Positions 1 through 7,748 of a stretch of 13,944 nucleotides of DNA are shown here, piece by piece. Within the stretch, counting starts at the first letter, position 1; each line of letters begins with the position of its first letter. This stretch comes from JACJYE01 sp964432875. GTDB lineage: Bacteria; Bacteroidota; Bacteroidia; Chitinophagales; Saprospiraceae. The position numbers and the translations under genes are program-made. Location of the stretch: the NCBI GenBank assembly GCA_964432875.1, contig CAYSPJ010000132.1, forward strand, positions 1 through 13,944, read 5' to 3'. The notes under the pieces were generated by a model, which saw only the letters and a list, made by a program, of their open reading frames with translations, ran no database searches and was not told the DNA's origin.

Positions 1-43
1 AGCCGCCGGAGCCTGCGTGCCCCGCACGCCAAGGTTTCCCGGA

Positions 44-62
44 AAAGGCCCAGTGGGCCTTT
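44..62 (-). terminator. Possible terminator of radC
   Basis: AAAGGCCC (44-51) pairs with GGGCCTTT (55-62) across a 3-base loop. Read on the minus strand, the hairpin ends in TTTT, a weak U-run. It lies about 110 bases past the radC stop codon. The U-run is short, so termination is plausible but not certain. Confidence 0.4.
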
Positions 63-99
63 AGCGGGATACAGTCTTATAGAACAGGTACCCGCTAAA
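60..99. repeat. Inverted repeat, 12 bp with one bulge
   Basis: TTTAGCGGG (60-68) is the exact reverse complement of CCCGCTAAA (91-99). The pairing extends inward (TAC at 70-72 with GTA at 88-90) past one bulged base, giving about 12 paired bases around a 15-base loop. It sits directly beside the terminator-like hairpin at 44-62. It could belong to the radC 3' end or to a non-coding element; the sequence does not decide. Confidence 0.5.
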
Positions 100-172
100 A
101 CAGGCACCTGTACCCTAAGAGCAGCAGTACTTTGCCCTTAGAGGAGTTTGATAAGCTTGGGAGCCGTCGGCA

Positions 173-886
173 TCACCCCATCTTCCCCTCATCGGCAAAA
201 CTGTAATAACCCGATTGGGAGATGATCAGATGATCTAACACCGTCATATCCAAGATTTCGCCGGCACTTTTCAGTTTTTTAGTCAATTCCAGGTCGGATT
301 GGCTGGGGTAGAGGTTGCCGCTAGGGTGGTTATGGCAAAGGACGACGGAGCAAGCCTGCGGGGCCGCCTCCAGCGCTTTGCGGAAGACCACCTTGGCATC
401 TACCACCGTGCCGGCTACCCCGCCTTGGCTAATCTGCTGCCGGGCTATTACCCGATTGGCCCGATTGAGCACCAAAATCCAGAACTCCTCGTAATGCAGA
501 TCCATCAGCAAGGGGGCGATGACGTTGAAGGCATCGCGCGAACTGGTTATCTGAGGCTTATCCTGTACCCCGGTGAGCTGCCGCCGCCGCCCGAGCTCCA
601 GCGCCGCCACGATGCTGATGGCCTTGGCCTCCCCTACCCCTTTGTAGTGCTTCACCAAATCGGCAATCGAGCATTTGCCTAGCTCGTTGAGGTCATTGCC
701 AACAGATTGGAGGATGCGCTGCGCCAGACCTACAGCGGTCTCTTCCCGCGATCCGGAGCCTAACAAGATAGCCAGCAATTCGGCATTGGATAGGCTACCT
801 TTGCCTTTGGCCAGCATTTTCTCCCGGGGCCGGTCTTCTTCCGCCCAGCTCTTGATGACTAATTTCGGTTGGGTGTACGTTTCCAT
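173..886 (-). CDS. radC: RadC family JAMM-domain protein
   Basis: The 237-residue product matches the RadC/UPF0758 family in length and architecture. An N-terminal helix-hairpin-helix region (about 30-105, with GVGEAKA near 83-89) precedes a JAB/MPN metalloprotease-like domain. The JAMM zinc motif is complete: H185-x-H187-P188, then S195 and D198, with E134 as the likely upstream acidic residue. RadC was first tied to DNA repair, but that role has been disputed and its substrate is unknown; the family is also common on mobile elements. The start is the ATG giving METYTQPK. No clear promoter of the TAnnTTTG type is visible between it and the next upstream gene, 174 bases away. The identification is confident; the function is not. 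Confidence 0.95.
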   Translation of the reverse strand: METYTQPKLVIKSWAEEDRPREKMLAKGKGSLSNAELLAILLGSGSREETAVGLAQRILQSVGNDLNELGKCSIADLVKHYKGVGEAKAISIVAALELGRRRQLTGVQDKPQITSSRDAFNVIAPLLMDLHYEEFWILVLNRANRVIARQQISQGGVAGTVVDAKVVFRKALEAAPQACSVVLCHNHPSGNLYPSQSDLELTKKLKSAGEILDMTVLDHLIISQSGYYSFADEGKMG

Positions 887-1060
887 GTCATGAAGGTTTT
901 ATAGTATAGTCGCAGCAATGAGGCAGATTCCATAAATCCCAACTCGCTTTTTTTGCAATACGATCATGCCATGTTAGAGCTACCGCCAAAACCCATTAAT
1001 TATCAGTTGATTAGGCAAACAAAATCAGACTATTGCCGATTCAGCTCGCTACCCCATCCA
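887..1060. other. Intergenic DNA between a glycosyltransferase gene and radC
   Basis: This 174-base AT-richer gap separates the stop of the minus-strand glycosyltransferase at 1061 from the radC start at 886. It should hold the radC promoter, but no good TAnnTTTG element is visible. It shows no strong hairpin with a U-run. An open frame running through part of it on the plus strand overlaps the neighbouring gene and has no recognisable content. Confidence 0.5.
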
Positions 1061-2365
1061 TTATCCCAGCTTCCACACCAAATCCAAGACCAATTTCAAG
1101 CGATACCAGTCATAATGAGGGCCGAAGTAATAGATGGTCATCAAATAACTGTAGCGAATCAGCACTGGCCAAAAAACGATAAACAAAAAGCGCGGCGTGA
1201 GCAGGGGTTGGCGAAAGATACTTTGGACCAGATAGGCATACGGGAAAGCCAGCAGCGTATAAAACTCCACTAAGCTGCGCTGCCCCAGCGCGCCGCCAAA
1301 CCACCAGCACCACCAACTGCTAAAAACGTAGAGCGAGATGAGCAGGATCAGGGTGATCGCCGCGATATTGTAGCGGTTTTTCCAACTGCCCAGCGCACAG
1401 CCCAGCAGCGCCAAGCCCGCCATCGGGCTAAACAGCAGCCAGCCGTTTTGGATGTCGAAAAGCAGCTTGAAGAGCTCCGGGTTCCGCCAGTTAGTAAAAC
1501 CCTCATCGCCATAGGAATAAAGGAGCCAATTGCCGGAGAGATAGTACCAATAAGCAAACTGTGGCAGAAAGACGGCCAGGCTGGCCGCCGGCGCCCACAG
1601 CAAAGCCCGGAAATGCTGCCGGATGAACTGCCACCGCTCCTGAGCCCCCGCCCAATCGCGCAGCCCATACAGCAGCAGGTAGAGCAGCAAGACCAGATTG
1701 GTGGGCCGGATCAGCACGATCAGCCCCAGCAACAAGCCCATGCCAATAAAGAGGCGCGGCGTAGGCTGCTCCCAAAAACGCGGCGTGTAGTATAAAAACA
1801 GCGCAAAGAGGAAGAAGGAGTAGATGTGCGACATGCCCGGCTCCTGTACCATATAGTGGAACAGGTTGGTGCCGAAATACAGCCCGACGATCGTAATCAT
1901 GACCGTGACGGGCTGAAAGTGCCGCTCCAGTACCCGCCGCAACAACAGCAAGCCCAGGAAGCCATACAGCAGGGCCGCTAGCTGGATGCCGCCTCGATAG
2001 TAAGCGCTATAACCATCCGCAACCTGCCCCTTTAGCTTCGCCAAGCCATGGGCGGCAAAAAAGAAGGGCGCCTGCATCAAGGCCACGCCGTAGTGGTACT
2101 TGGTAAAGCGCTTATTCGTGCCGGGATAGGCCGGGAATTGTTTCTTCGTCTGTGCCTGAAACCCCTCAAACCCACCGTGAATGACCAGTGCAGGCAAATA
2201 CAGATAATACCCCTCAGCATCAGACCAGATCATGCCCTTGATGAAATATTCATTCAGGGTAGCCGCATGTGAGCAAGCTACCAAGAGGATGAGCCAAAGA
2301 TAACTGCGCCGGAAAAAATAGCCCAGAGCCTGCGCCATGGTAGCCAATCTATTATTTGGTATCAT
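1061..2365 (-). CDS. Multi-pass membrane GT-C glycosyltransferase-like protein (second of a pair)
   Basis: The 434-residue product is hydrophobic, with roughly ten predicted membrane segments. Near the N-terminus, in the first large extracytoplasmic loop, is the acidic motif WSDAEGYYLYLPAL (about 47-60). It resembles the loop-1 acidic signature of GT-C enzymes that use polyprenyl-phosphate sugars as donors. The acceptor and sugar cannot be read from the sequence. I chose the ATG at 2365: it follows the upstream stop by 10 bases and has AAAGGG at 2372-2377, six bases before the start. A longer frame begins at a GTG at 2425 inside a palindromic repeat and overlaps the upstream gene, so I reject that start. 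Tight spacing implies co-translation with the upstream glycosyltransferase. It could instead be an uncharacterised polytopic protein with GT-C fold. Confidence 0.75.
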   Translation of the reverse strand: MIPNNRLATMAQALGYFFRRSYLWLILLVACSHAATLNEYFIKGMIWSDAEGYYLYLPALVIHGGFEGFQAQTKKQFPAYPGTNKRFTKYHYGVALMQAPFFFAAHGLAKLKGQVADGYSAYYRGGIQLAALLYGFLGLLLLRRVLERHFQPVTVMITIVGLYFGTNLFHYMVQEPGMSHIYSFFLFALFLYYTPRFWEQPTPRLFIGMGLLLGLIVLIRPTNLVLLLYLLLYGLRDWAGAQERWQFIRQHFRALLWAPAASLAVFLPQFAYWYYLSGNWLLYSYGDEGFTNWRNPELFKLLFDIQNGWLLFSPMAGLALLGCALGSWKNRYNIAAITLILLISLYVFSSWWCWWFGGALGQRSLVEFYTLLAFPYAYLVQSIFRQPLLTPRFLFIVFWPVLIRYSYLMTIYYFGPHYDWYRLKLVLDLVWKLG

Positions 2366-2371
2366 TTTCAG

Positions 2372-2377
2372 CCCTTT
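2372..2377 (-). promoter_or_regulatory. Ribosome binding site that decides the start at 2365
   Basis: AAAGGG on the minus strand overlaps the TAA stop (2376-2378) of the upstream glycosyltransferase and lies six bases before the ATG at 2365. Most genes here lack such a site. It favours 2365 over the longer GTG start at 2425 and suggests coupled translation of the pair. Confidence 0.55.
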
Positions 2378-3863
2378 AATCGTTTCGGCCCCCGGATTTG
2401 CGCAGTTGTAGAGACAGGTCATCACCTGTCTCTACAACGGGCCAACACACCAGCCAATACCCCCCGAAATCCTGCGCGATTTTATATCCCGGCGGCAATT
2501 TGGCGGCATCGTCGGCTTGCAGGTAATAATAATCGTAGCGCTTATCAAGTGCCGGAGCATCTTCCCAAGCCGGCCCGATAAGGTACTCGATATCCCAAGC
2601 CATACGATAGAAGTGGATGGTGGGGAAAAACAGCCAGTGCGCGCCCAGGCGGACGGGCTGGCCCTCCACCCGCTGCTCGTGCACATAGCGCATCGCCTGC
2701 TCGGTGTAGCGGTCGTACCACCACTCGCGCACGTAGCTCAGCTGCACGCAAGCCAGGAAATGCGCGGACAGGGCCAGCGCCAGGGGTAGTTTGCTCCAGG
2801 ACGGCCAGCCATCAAAGAGGCAGAAAATCACCAGCCCAACTACCGGGAAATACAGCAGGGCAGTGCGGTCCATCAGATAGCGGGTGCCCAGCCAGTGGTG
2901 CTGGGCGATGTTGCTGCCCACCATCAGCAGCAGAATGACGGCAAAAAGCGCCCCGCCTGGCAGCGCCCTTTGCCGGATAGCCTGATAGCTGCTCTTGACC
3001 AGGCTCAACGCAACCAAGCTTATGGAGCCGTAAAAAAACACCCCAGCCATCGCCACGCCCCAGTAAGTCTTGGCATAGGCATAATGGTTGGACAGGGATT
3101 GAGCCGTGTCGGCAAAGAAGCCATTCTTGCCGCCAAAATACAACTGCCCGCCCGCCAAATTGGTCGAGATGGGGAAATAAAGCAAGGCGCCAAGGATGAT
3201 GGCCGAGAGCACCACCAGGTCGTTGGCGCGCAGCCAGAACCGCCAGCCAGGGCCGCCAGGCATTGCCAACAGCACCAAATTAGCCGCCACAATCAATGCC
3301 AGGTAGTAGTTGAGCAGCGTCAAATTGCTGTAGCAAGCCAGTGCCGCCAGCGCCAGGCTCCAGCCCAGGCTGCGCAGCCCCTGCTCTTCCGCAAAGCGGT
3401 AGAGAAAATACAAGCTCCCCATCATGAAGCCCAGGCTCAGCCCGTAGCCCCGTGCCAGAGAGAAAAATTCCAGCAGATAGGCGTTGAGCACCAGGAGGCT
3501 GAAGCCCAGCAGCTGCGCCGCCCAGCCCTTGCTCATCCGGCTGATGAGGCGGTAGGCAAAAAACAGGTAAAGCCCCCCTGCCAGCAGGTTGGGCAGCCGC
3601 ACCAGAGCCTTATGTAAGCCGCCCAAGGCGAAGAGCTTGGCCAGCAGGGTATTCAGCACGTGGTTGTTGGCGCTAGCCGGCTCGTTGAGCAGCACTTGCC
3701 CAAACGATTGCCCAAAGTAGTTGATGATGGTCGAGCTTTCGTCATGGGTCATGGACAGCAAGGCCAGGCGGGCAGCACCGTACGCCAGCACCGCCCCGCC
3801 CAGGAGCAGCCATAGCGCCTCTGGCGACTTCCATTGGCGCACGATGGAGGATAGCTTGTTCAT
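2376..3863 (-). CDS. GT39/PMT_2-like membrane glycosyltransferase (first of a pair)
   Basis: The 495-residue product has many membrane segments and motifs typical of family 39-like GT-C enzymes: HDES at 40-43 in the first outer loop (D41/E42 likely catalytic or metal-binding), NNHVLN near 66-71, VRLPNLLAG at 88-96 and LARGYGLSLG near 136-145. Such enzymes transfer sugars from polyprenyl-phosphate donors outside the inner membrane to lipid or protein acceptors; the acceptor here is unknown. I chose the ATG at 3863. A GTG at 3926 would add 21 residues, but the -7 promoter TACCTTTG (3901-3908) lies inside that extension, so the longer start would precede its own promoter. The last 20 residues are odd: 12 of them are encoded by a 34-base palindromic repeat, so the natural C-terminus was probably altered by insertion. 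Confidence 0.85.
   Translation of the reverse strand: MNKLSSIVRQWKSPEALWLLLGGAVLAYGAARLALLSMTHDESSTIINYFGQSFGQVLLNEPASANNHVLNTLLAKLFALGGLHKALVRLPNLLAGGLYLFFAYRLISRMSKGWAAQLLGFSLLVLNAYLLEFFSLARGYGLSLGFMMGSLYFLYRFAEEQGLRSLGWSLALAALACYSNLTLLNYYLALIVAANLVLLAMPGGPGWRFWLRANDLVVLSAIILGALLYFPISTNLAGGQLYFGGKNGFFADTAQSLSNHYAYAKTYWGVAMAGVFFYGSISLVALSLVKSSYQAIRQRALPGGALFAVILLLMVGSNIAQHHWLGTRYLMDRTALLYFPVVGLVIFCLFDGWPSWSKLPLALALSAHFLACVQLSYVREWWYDRYTEQAMRYVHEQRVEGQPVRLGAHWLFFPTIHFYRMAWDIEYLIGPAWEDAPALDKRYDYYYLQADDAAKLPPGYKIAQDFGGYWLVCWPVVETGDDLSLQLRKSGGRND
2405..2438. repeat. Perfect 15-bp palindromic repeat inside the end of a coding sequence
   Basis: GTTGTAGAGACAGGT (2405-2419) is the exact reverse complement of ACCTGTCTCTACAAC (2424-2438), with the 4-base loop CATC between. 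It encodes residues VVETGDDLSLQL near the end of the upstream glycosyltransferase. The GTAGAGAC...GTCTCTAC form resembles a class of short dispersed palindromes that I know from cyanobacteria and Bacteroidota. A decayed relative lies at 10785-10812. No transposase is present, so mobilisation would have to be in trans. Confidence 0.85.
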
Positions 3864-3900
3864 GCCTGCTGGTATTTCGCCCCGGCTGATCCCGGAAAGG

Positions 3901-3908
3901 CAAAGGTA
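3901..3908 (-). promoter_or_regulatory. Bacteroidota -7 promoter element before the glycosyltransferase pair
   Basis: The minus strand reads TACCTTTG, followed by CC, an exact TAnnTTTG match about 37 bases before the ATG at 3863. No good TTG/TTTG -33 element is visible about 19-20 bases further upstream. It implies a transcription unit for the two glycosyltransferases partly independent of the dehydrogenase-like gene, which ends 65 bases away. Confidence 0.55.
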
Positions 3909-3973
3909 AAAAAAGTCCTTGATCACGGCACTAGCCCATTTCGCTGTGCTTATCGGGATATTTAATACAGCCC

Positions 3974-6697
3974 CTACCTGGCAATCACCAGCCGGCCGCT
4001 CTGCTTGTATTCCCCATCGATCACCCGGTAATAGTACACGCCATTAGCGAGCTGAGCGGCAGGGATGTTGATATTAAAAAACTGCCCGGGCGCCGTTGCC
4101 CAGGTTTTAGACAGCACTAAGGCACCTATTTCGCTGAACAGCTCTAATGTAAGGGATTCGCTGCTTGCCGCCCTGGCTTCTAGCTGGAAATGCGCCCCCG
4201 CCGGATTGGGGAACAGGCGGATGGGCTGCGGACGGGGATATTCCAGCTCTTCCAGATTGGTATAGGCATAAGCGCCGTTGCGATGTACGGCCTTGACCCG
4301 ATAGACGTTCCTGCCACGCAGCGGCTTGGCATCATCAAAAACGTACTCCCCTCCCTGTCGGCTTGGCTTCGGCTGTACCTGGCCCACTGGCTCGAATTTG
4401 AAATAATCCGGGCTGCGCTGTACTTCATACCGGGCAATGCTATCCTCAAATGTCGTTTTCCACGACAAGCGCACTTCCCCTTCCAGCGCGGTAGCGTTCA
4501 AACGCGACCACTCCAGAAAGGGCGGCCCGCAGTAAGGGTAAACCGACTGGGCATGGGTAGCAGACAGCCCTCCGGGGTCAGTCACCGTCAGTTCAACAAG
4601 GTACCAGTATGCTTCATCGCGACAGCCCAGTGGATTGATCAGCGCAAACGTCTCGCGTTCAAAGATGGGGGGGTCGGGATGAAAGTGTTCGTTGTGGTGC
4701 AGGAAGATACGCCAGGTATAAAGCAATTCCTCATCGCCATGCTCCTCATCTTCCACTTCGGCGGCCAAGCGCAACAAGGTGGTGCCCTGGTTGATGGGAT
4801 AGCGGTCGCCATCGCGGAAGCTGGTAATCCGCACTTGTGGCGGGCTGTTGTTGAGCGAAACGACGGCCTGGGCACTAGCCGTAGCGCCCAAGCTATCCGT
4901 TACGGTAAGCTTCACCGTAAAGCGCTCGATTTGGTCGGCACCGGTGACAAAAGTGTGCAGCGGGGCTTTTTCCAAACTGGACTCCCCATCGCCAAAATCC
5001 CATTCATAGCGGACGATGGGGCTGCCCGGCCCTTGCGAACCAGAAGCGTCAAACTGGATTTGCAAAGGGCTATGGCCGTAGTGTTGCGCCGGCCCGATGT
5101 CCGCTATCGGAGCGGGTTTGCCGCCATAGCTGATCTGGCGCACCTCTCCCTGCAAGTTGAGGTAGTACAGATAACCATCTCTGGGGTTGAGCGCCAAGTG
5201 GATGATGTCTTTGGCAAAGGTGTGGAATGGCGTCACGGAAAGGAGCTTATGGCCCGAGTCAAATTCCATCACCTGGATAAGGTTGTCAAAATCGACATTA
5301 AAGAACTTTCCATGAAAGTCCTCCGGATAGCTGCCGCCTGTGTAAAACACCCCAGCAAGCGCCGAGTAGCCGTCGAAGTTTTCCCCCTCGACGGTAGCCT
5401 GCTCGCTGCCAAGCGCTGCTCCGTTGATGTGGCCTTGATCATTAAAGAAAGGGACCCAAGCCCGAGTGGGCAGGTTCCAGCGCGAATTGCTCCACTGGAT
5501 GGCCGGCGGGTAGCCAATGACATAGTTTTCGATGGCGATATCGGGGAAGCAAGGGTGTTGGGGAGCGGTGGTGCTATCGCGTTGCAGGGACACGAAAAGC
5601 GTTTTAAAGTCATAAAATGGCTGGCCGCAGCCATCGTCGTGCCAGGGGTTGGGCGCCATGTGGTTCAGGGGGGCATCTTCCAAGAAGTAAGGCCAATGCG
5701 CCCCAACGCCTTCCAGGATAGGCCAGCCGAAGTTCTGCCCGCCCTGCTCGATGATGTTCAGCTCTTCCCATGCGCCATTGCCCACATCCCCCACGTAGAG
5801 GATACCCGGCTGGCCATCTTCGGCGAAGTGGCTGGCAGTGCCCGGCCGGATAGCAAAACGATAAGGGTTGCGCAAGCCCCATGCCCAGGTGCGCGACTGA
5901 GGAGAGCGGGGCGCCGCCGCATCATAGAAGGGGTTGCTGGGGAGGCCATGCCCGGTCTCTGCATCAATGCGCAATATCTTGCCACTATGGCTGCCCAGGT
6001 ACATCGCCCGGTAGGAGCCGATATCCTGGTCGGGGGTGATGATGCCGCGCTCCAGGGCCGCCCGCACGGTCTCATTGAGGCTGTCTCCACCCAGGTCATC
6101 CGGGCCGGCCGCATCGCCGCAAGACACCAACAAACTGCCATCGTCGCTCATAGCGAGTTGCCCCAAGCCGTGAAACTCATAGAGGATAGGGATCCCATCT
6201 TCTATGGTTTCTCCCAACAAAACCTTACGGCTATCCGGCAAGGCGCGGGTAAAGCCGGTAGCCGGATCGGCCTGATAACGGGCCAACCGCCCGATGGTGG
6301 GGTAATTGGTCACGCTGGTATCAGGATTGTACTGCGGCGTGCCAAAATGATCGTAATGGTGCAAATCCAAGGCATAAAGGAGGTAGAAGTAACCATTGGA
6401 ACGGAAGTTCTTATCCAGGGCGATACTCATCAGCCCATGGTCTTTCCAGTTGGACACTTCCTCTGAAAGGTCGATCAAGGGCACTGGCAGCACTTGCTTG
6501 TTGGTATCCACCACCCAGACTACCCCGCCTTTTTCAGCGACGAACATGCGCCCGTTGTCATCGAAGACCAGGGCGACGGGGAAATCAAACTGGTTGAGAT
6601 AGCGTTGGTCGTAAAAGTCATCGGGCAGGTGCTGCCCGCGGGCATTCAGGGCAATGAAGAATAGCCCAAATAATAAAGCAGTCCTTATCAGAGACAT
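3974..6697 (-). CDS. Secreted glucose/sorbosone dehydrogenase-like protein with PKD and T9SS sorting domains
   Basis: The 907-residue product starts with a signal peptide (about 1-21, ending near NARGQ). Residues about 25-525 form a beta-propeller of the soluble glucose/sorbosone dehydrogenase type: EFHGLGQLAMSDDG (174-187), GLRNPYRFA (274-282), GDVGNGAWEELN (303-314) and NFGWP (322-326). Family members that are active use PQQ to oxidise sugars; whether this one binds PQQ is not shown. A PKD domain follows (about 527-615, WDFGDG at 566-571), then a second Ig-like region (about 620-722), a fibronectin-III-like region (about 725-820) and a T9SS type A sorting domain (about 826-907, LFPNP at 828-832). 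The protein is therefore exported through the outer membrane by the type IX system and anchored or released at the surface. It begins 29 bases after the CYTH gene, suggesting co-transcription. The start ATG has no clear ribosome binding site, normal for this phylum. Confidence 0.92.
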   Translation of the reverse strand: MSLIRTALLFGLFFIALNARGQHLPDDFYDQRYLNQFDFPVALVFDDNGRMFVAEKGGVVWVVDTNKQVLPVPLIDLSEEVSNWKDHGLMSIALDKNFRSNGYFYLLYALDLHHYDHFGTPQYNPDTSVTNYPTIGRLARYQADPATGFTRALPDSRKVLLGETIEDGIPILYEFHGLGQLAMSDDGSLLVSCGDAAGPDDLGGDSLNETVRAALERGIITPDQDIGSYRAMYLGSHSGKILRIDAETGHGLPSNPFYDAAAPRSPQSRTWAWGLRNPYRFAIRPGTASHFAEDGQPGILYVGDVGNGAWEELNIIEQGGQNFGWPILEGVGAHWPYFLEDAPLNHMAPNPWHDDGCGQPFYDFKTLFVSLQRDSTTAPQHPCFPDIAIENYVIGYPPAIQWSNSRWNLPTRAWVPFFNDQGHINGAALGSEQATVEGENFDGYSALAGVFYTGGSYPEDFHGKFFNVDFDNLIQVMEFDSGHKLLSVTPFHTFAKDIIHLALNPRDGYLYYLNLQGEVRQISYGGKPAPIADIGPAQHYGHSPLQIQFDASGSQGPGSPIVRYEWDFGDGESSLEKAPLHTFVTGADQIERFTVKLTVTDSLGATASAQAVVSLNNSPPQVRITSFRDGDRYPINQGTTLLRLAAEVEDEEHGDEELLYTWRIFLHHNEHFHPDPPIFERETFALINPLGCRDEAYWYLVELTVTDPGGLSATHAQSVYPYCGPPFLEWSRLNATALEGEVRLSWKTTFEDSIARYEVQRSPDYFKFEPVGQVQPKPSRQGGEYVFDDAKPLRGRNVYRVKAVHRNGAYAYTNLEELEYPRPQPIRLFPNPAGAHFQLEARAASSESLTLELFSEIGALVLSKTWATAPGQFFNINIPAAQLANGVYYYRVIDGEYKQSGRLVIAR

Positions 6698-6726
6698 CGC
6701 ATGTAAAATTTAGAATTAGGTTATAA

Positions 6727-7719
6727 TCAATTCATCCGCTTCCGCGCCATCCATAGAGCCAACAACAAAACCAGGGCCGCGGCGATGGCGAAATAAAGCC
6801 AAGGCTTAGACGGCTCATCTGGTGGCCGTATCTGCGGGTTTAGCCCCAGAGCCATAGCCGCCTTGTTGTACTTGGGCGTCTGATCTTGCTCAATAGCCGG
6901 GAAACGGCCAAGAATGTCGGACTTCAGCAATTCGTTGATGCCTTCCATTTCCCGGCGTGCGGCGGAGTCGCTTTCGGTATATCCAATTTCGTTGAGCTCC
7001 AATTCCAGCTCGGCAAAATAGTGGGACTTTCCATCGTACTGCGCTTCGATGCGATCGAGGGTCAAGGTAGCAAAAGGCTGGATGCCTCTGAAGACATAGA
7101 CTCTTTTGCGCAATTGCTCCATCCGCACCGATGGCTGCAAGCGGGTTGCCTCTATCTGATACGCTTTCAAGCGCTGGATAAGCTCTTTCCGGAAATCCGT
7201 TTTGACCAGCCGCAAGAAAGACAGGCTGCCAGAACTCATCTCGTCTGATGCACCGCTTTCCACCGGATATTTGTACTCCCCCCGGCTCAGATCGCCTTCC
7301 TCGATGCCATTTATTTTGAGTTGGATGAGCTCCCGATCGTTCTTGGGGCTGTGGGGGTCGGTCAAGACGGCTCTGGAGCGGAGGCGCAAGCCGTTTTGTG
7401 CCGCCAGCAACTGAAAGTGCTTATCGTCGAAATATTGGTCGATGAAAAACTCCTCCGCCGTTTTGCAGTTGAAGGAAGGATCGATTTGCTTGAGGTACAA
7501 ATCCCGGTTGTCGTATCTGGCATTCAGATATTGCCATACCGTATCGTACAAATCGAGCGGCAGAGAAAGCTTGATTTCATTTTCAATGCGCAGCGCATCA
7601 AAGCCTCCGGACGAAGCTTCGGTTTGCCCCCAGCCTTGGTGGCAGCAAACCGCAAAGGACGCAAAAACAAAGCTGGTGATAATGCTGCTCCTTTTTGTCG
7701 CCAAGCTTGATAAAGCCAT
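6727..7719 (-). CDS. Exported CYTH/VTC-like triphosphate-tunnel protein with C-terminal membrane anchor
   Basis: The 330-residue product carries the hallmark of the CYTH/triphosphate tunnel superfamily, ExExK, as E46-N-E48-I-K50. It then shows YFDD (96-99), the basic strand RLRSR (112-116), IQLK (K135), TLTLDRIEA (218-225) and the acidic strand ELELELNE (237-244), as in polyphosphate-polymerase-like VTC domains. Conserved acidic and basic tunnel residues appear present, so activity on a phosphate polymer or nucleoside triphosphate is possible. Oddly, it has a signal peptide (KR at 9-10, hydrophobic 12-26, cleavage near GWG-QTE at 29-34) and a C-terminal membrane helix (about 307-324) followed by ARKRMN. 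The domain should therefore face the periplasm, unlike cytosolic relatives. It lies 29 bases from each neighbour, CotH upstream and the dehydrogenase-like gene downstream. Confidence 0.82.
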   Translation of the reverse strand: MALSSLATKRSSIITSFVFASFAVCCHQGWGQTEASSGGFDALRIENEIKLSLPLDLYDTVWQYLNARYDNRDLYLKQIDPSFNCKTAEEFFIDQYFDDKHFQLLAAQNGLRLRSRAVLTDPHSPKNDRELIQLKINGIEEGDLSRGEYKYPVESGASDEMSSGSLSFLRLVKTDFRKELIQRLKAYQIEATRLQPSVRMEQLRKRVYVFRGIQPFATLTLDRIEAQYDGKSHYFAELELELNEIGYTESDSAARREMEGINELLKSDILGRFPAIEQDQTPKYNKAAMALGLNPQIRPPDEPSKPWLYFAIAAALVLLLALWMARKRMN

Positions 7720-7748
7720 AAAAAATGATTTAAACCAGACTGCTGCGA

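Larger units (their letters stand above)
1..172. other. Intergenic DNA with several short hairpins, no gene seen
   Basis: No credible coding sequence is visible here. The stretch carries a 6-bp hairpin (GCGTGC at 15-20 with GCACGC at 24-29), an 8-bp hairpin (44-62), a longer inverted repeat (60-99) and a near-perfect short palindrome ACAGGCACCTGT (100-111). It lies downstream of radC, so some of these may end the radC transcript. No tRNA or recognisable RNA family was seen. Confidence 0.6.

Noticed and set aside
2366..2425. Longer N-terminus of the second glycosyltransferase starting at GTG 2425
   Set aside because: The start lies inside a palindromic repeat and overlaps the preceding gene by 50 bases; the ATG at 2365 has a good AAAGGG site.
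2895..3617. Open frame of 240 codons on the plus strand, antisense to the first glycosyltransferase
   Set aside because: The product is rich in Q, H and A with no fold pattern, as expected opposite a hydrophobic membrane protein gene.
4190..6466. Open frame of 758 codons on the plus strand, antisense to the dehydrogenase-like gene
   Set aside because: It lies wholly opposite a gene with clear domains, has no recognisable motif, no plausible start signal, and a composition expected from the reverse of GC-biased codons.
6727..7719. Lipoprotein signal in the CYTH protein (cysteines at 25-26)
   Set aside because: The residues before the cysteines (FAV) do not fit a lipobox, which needs a small residue at -1; a standard signal peptide cleaved near GWG-Q fits better.
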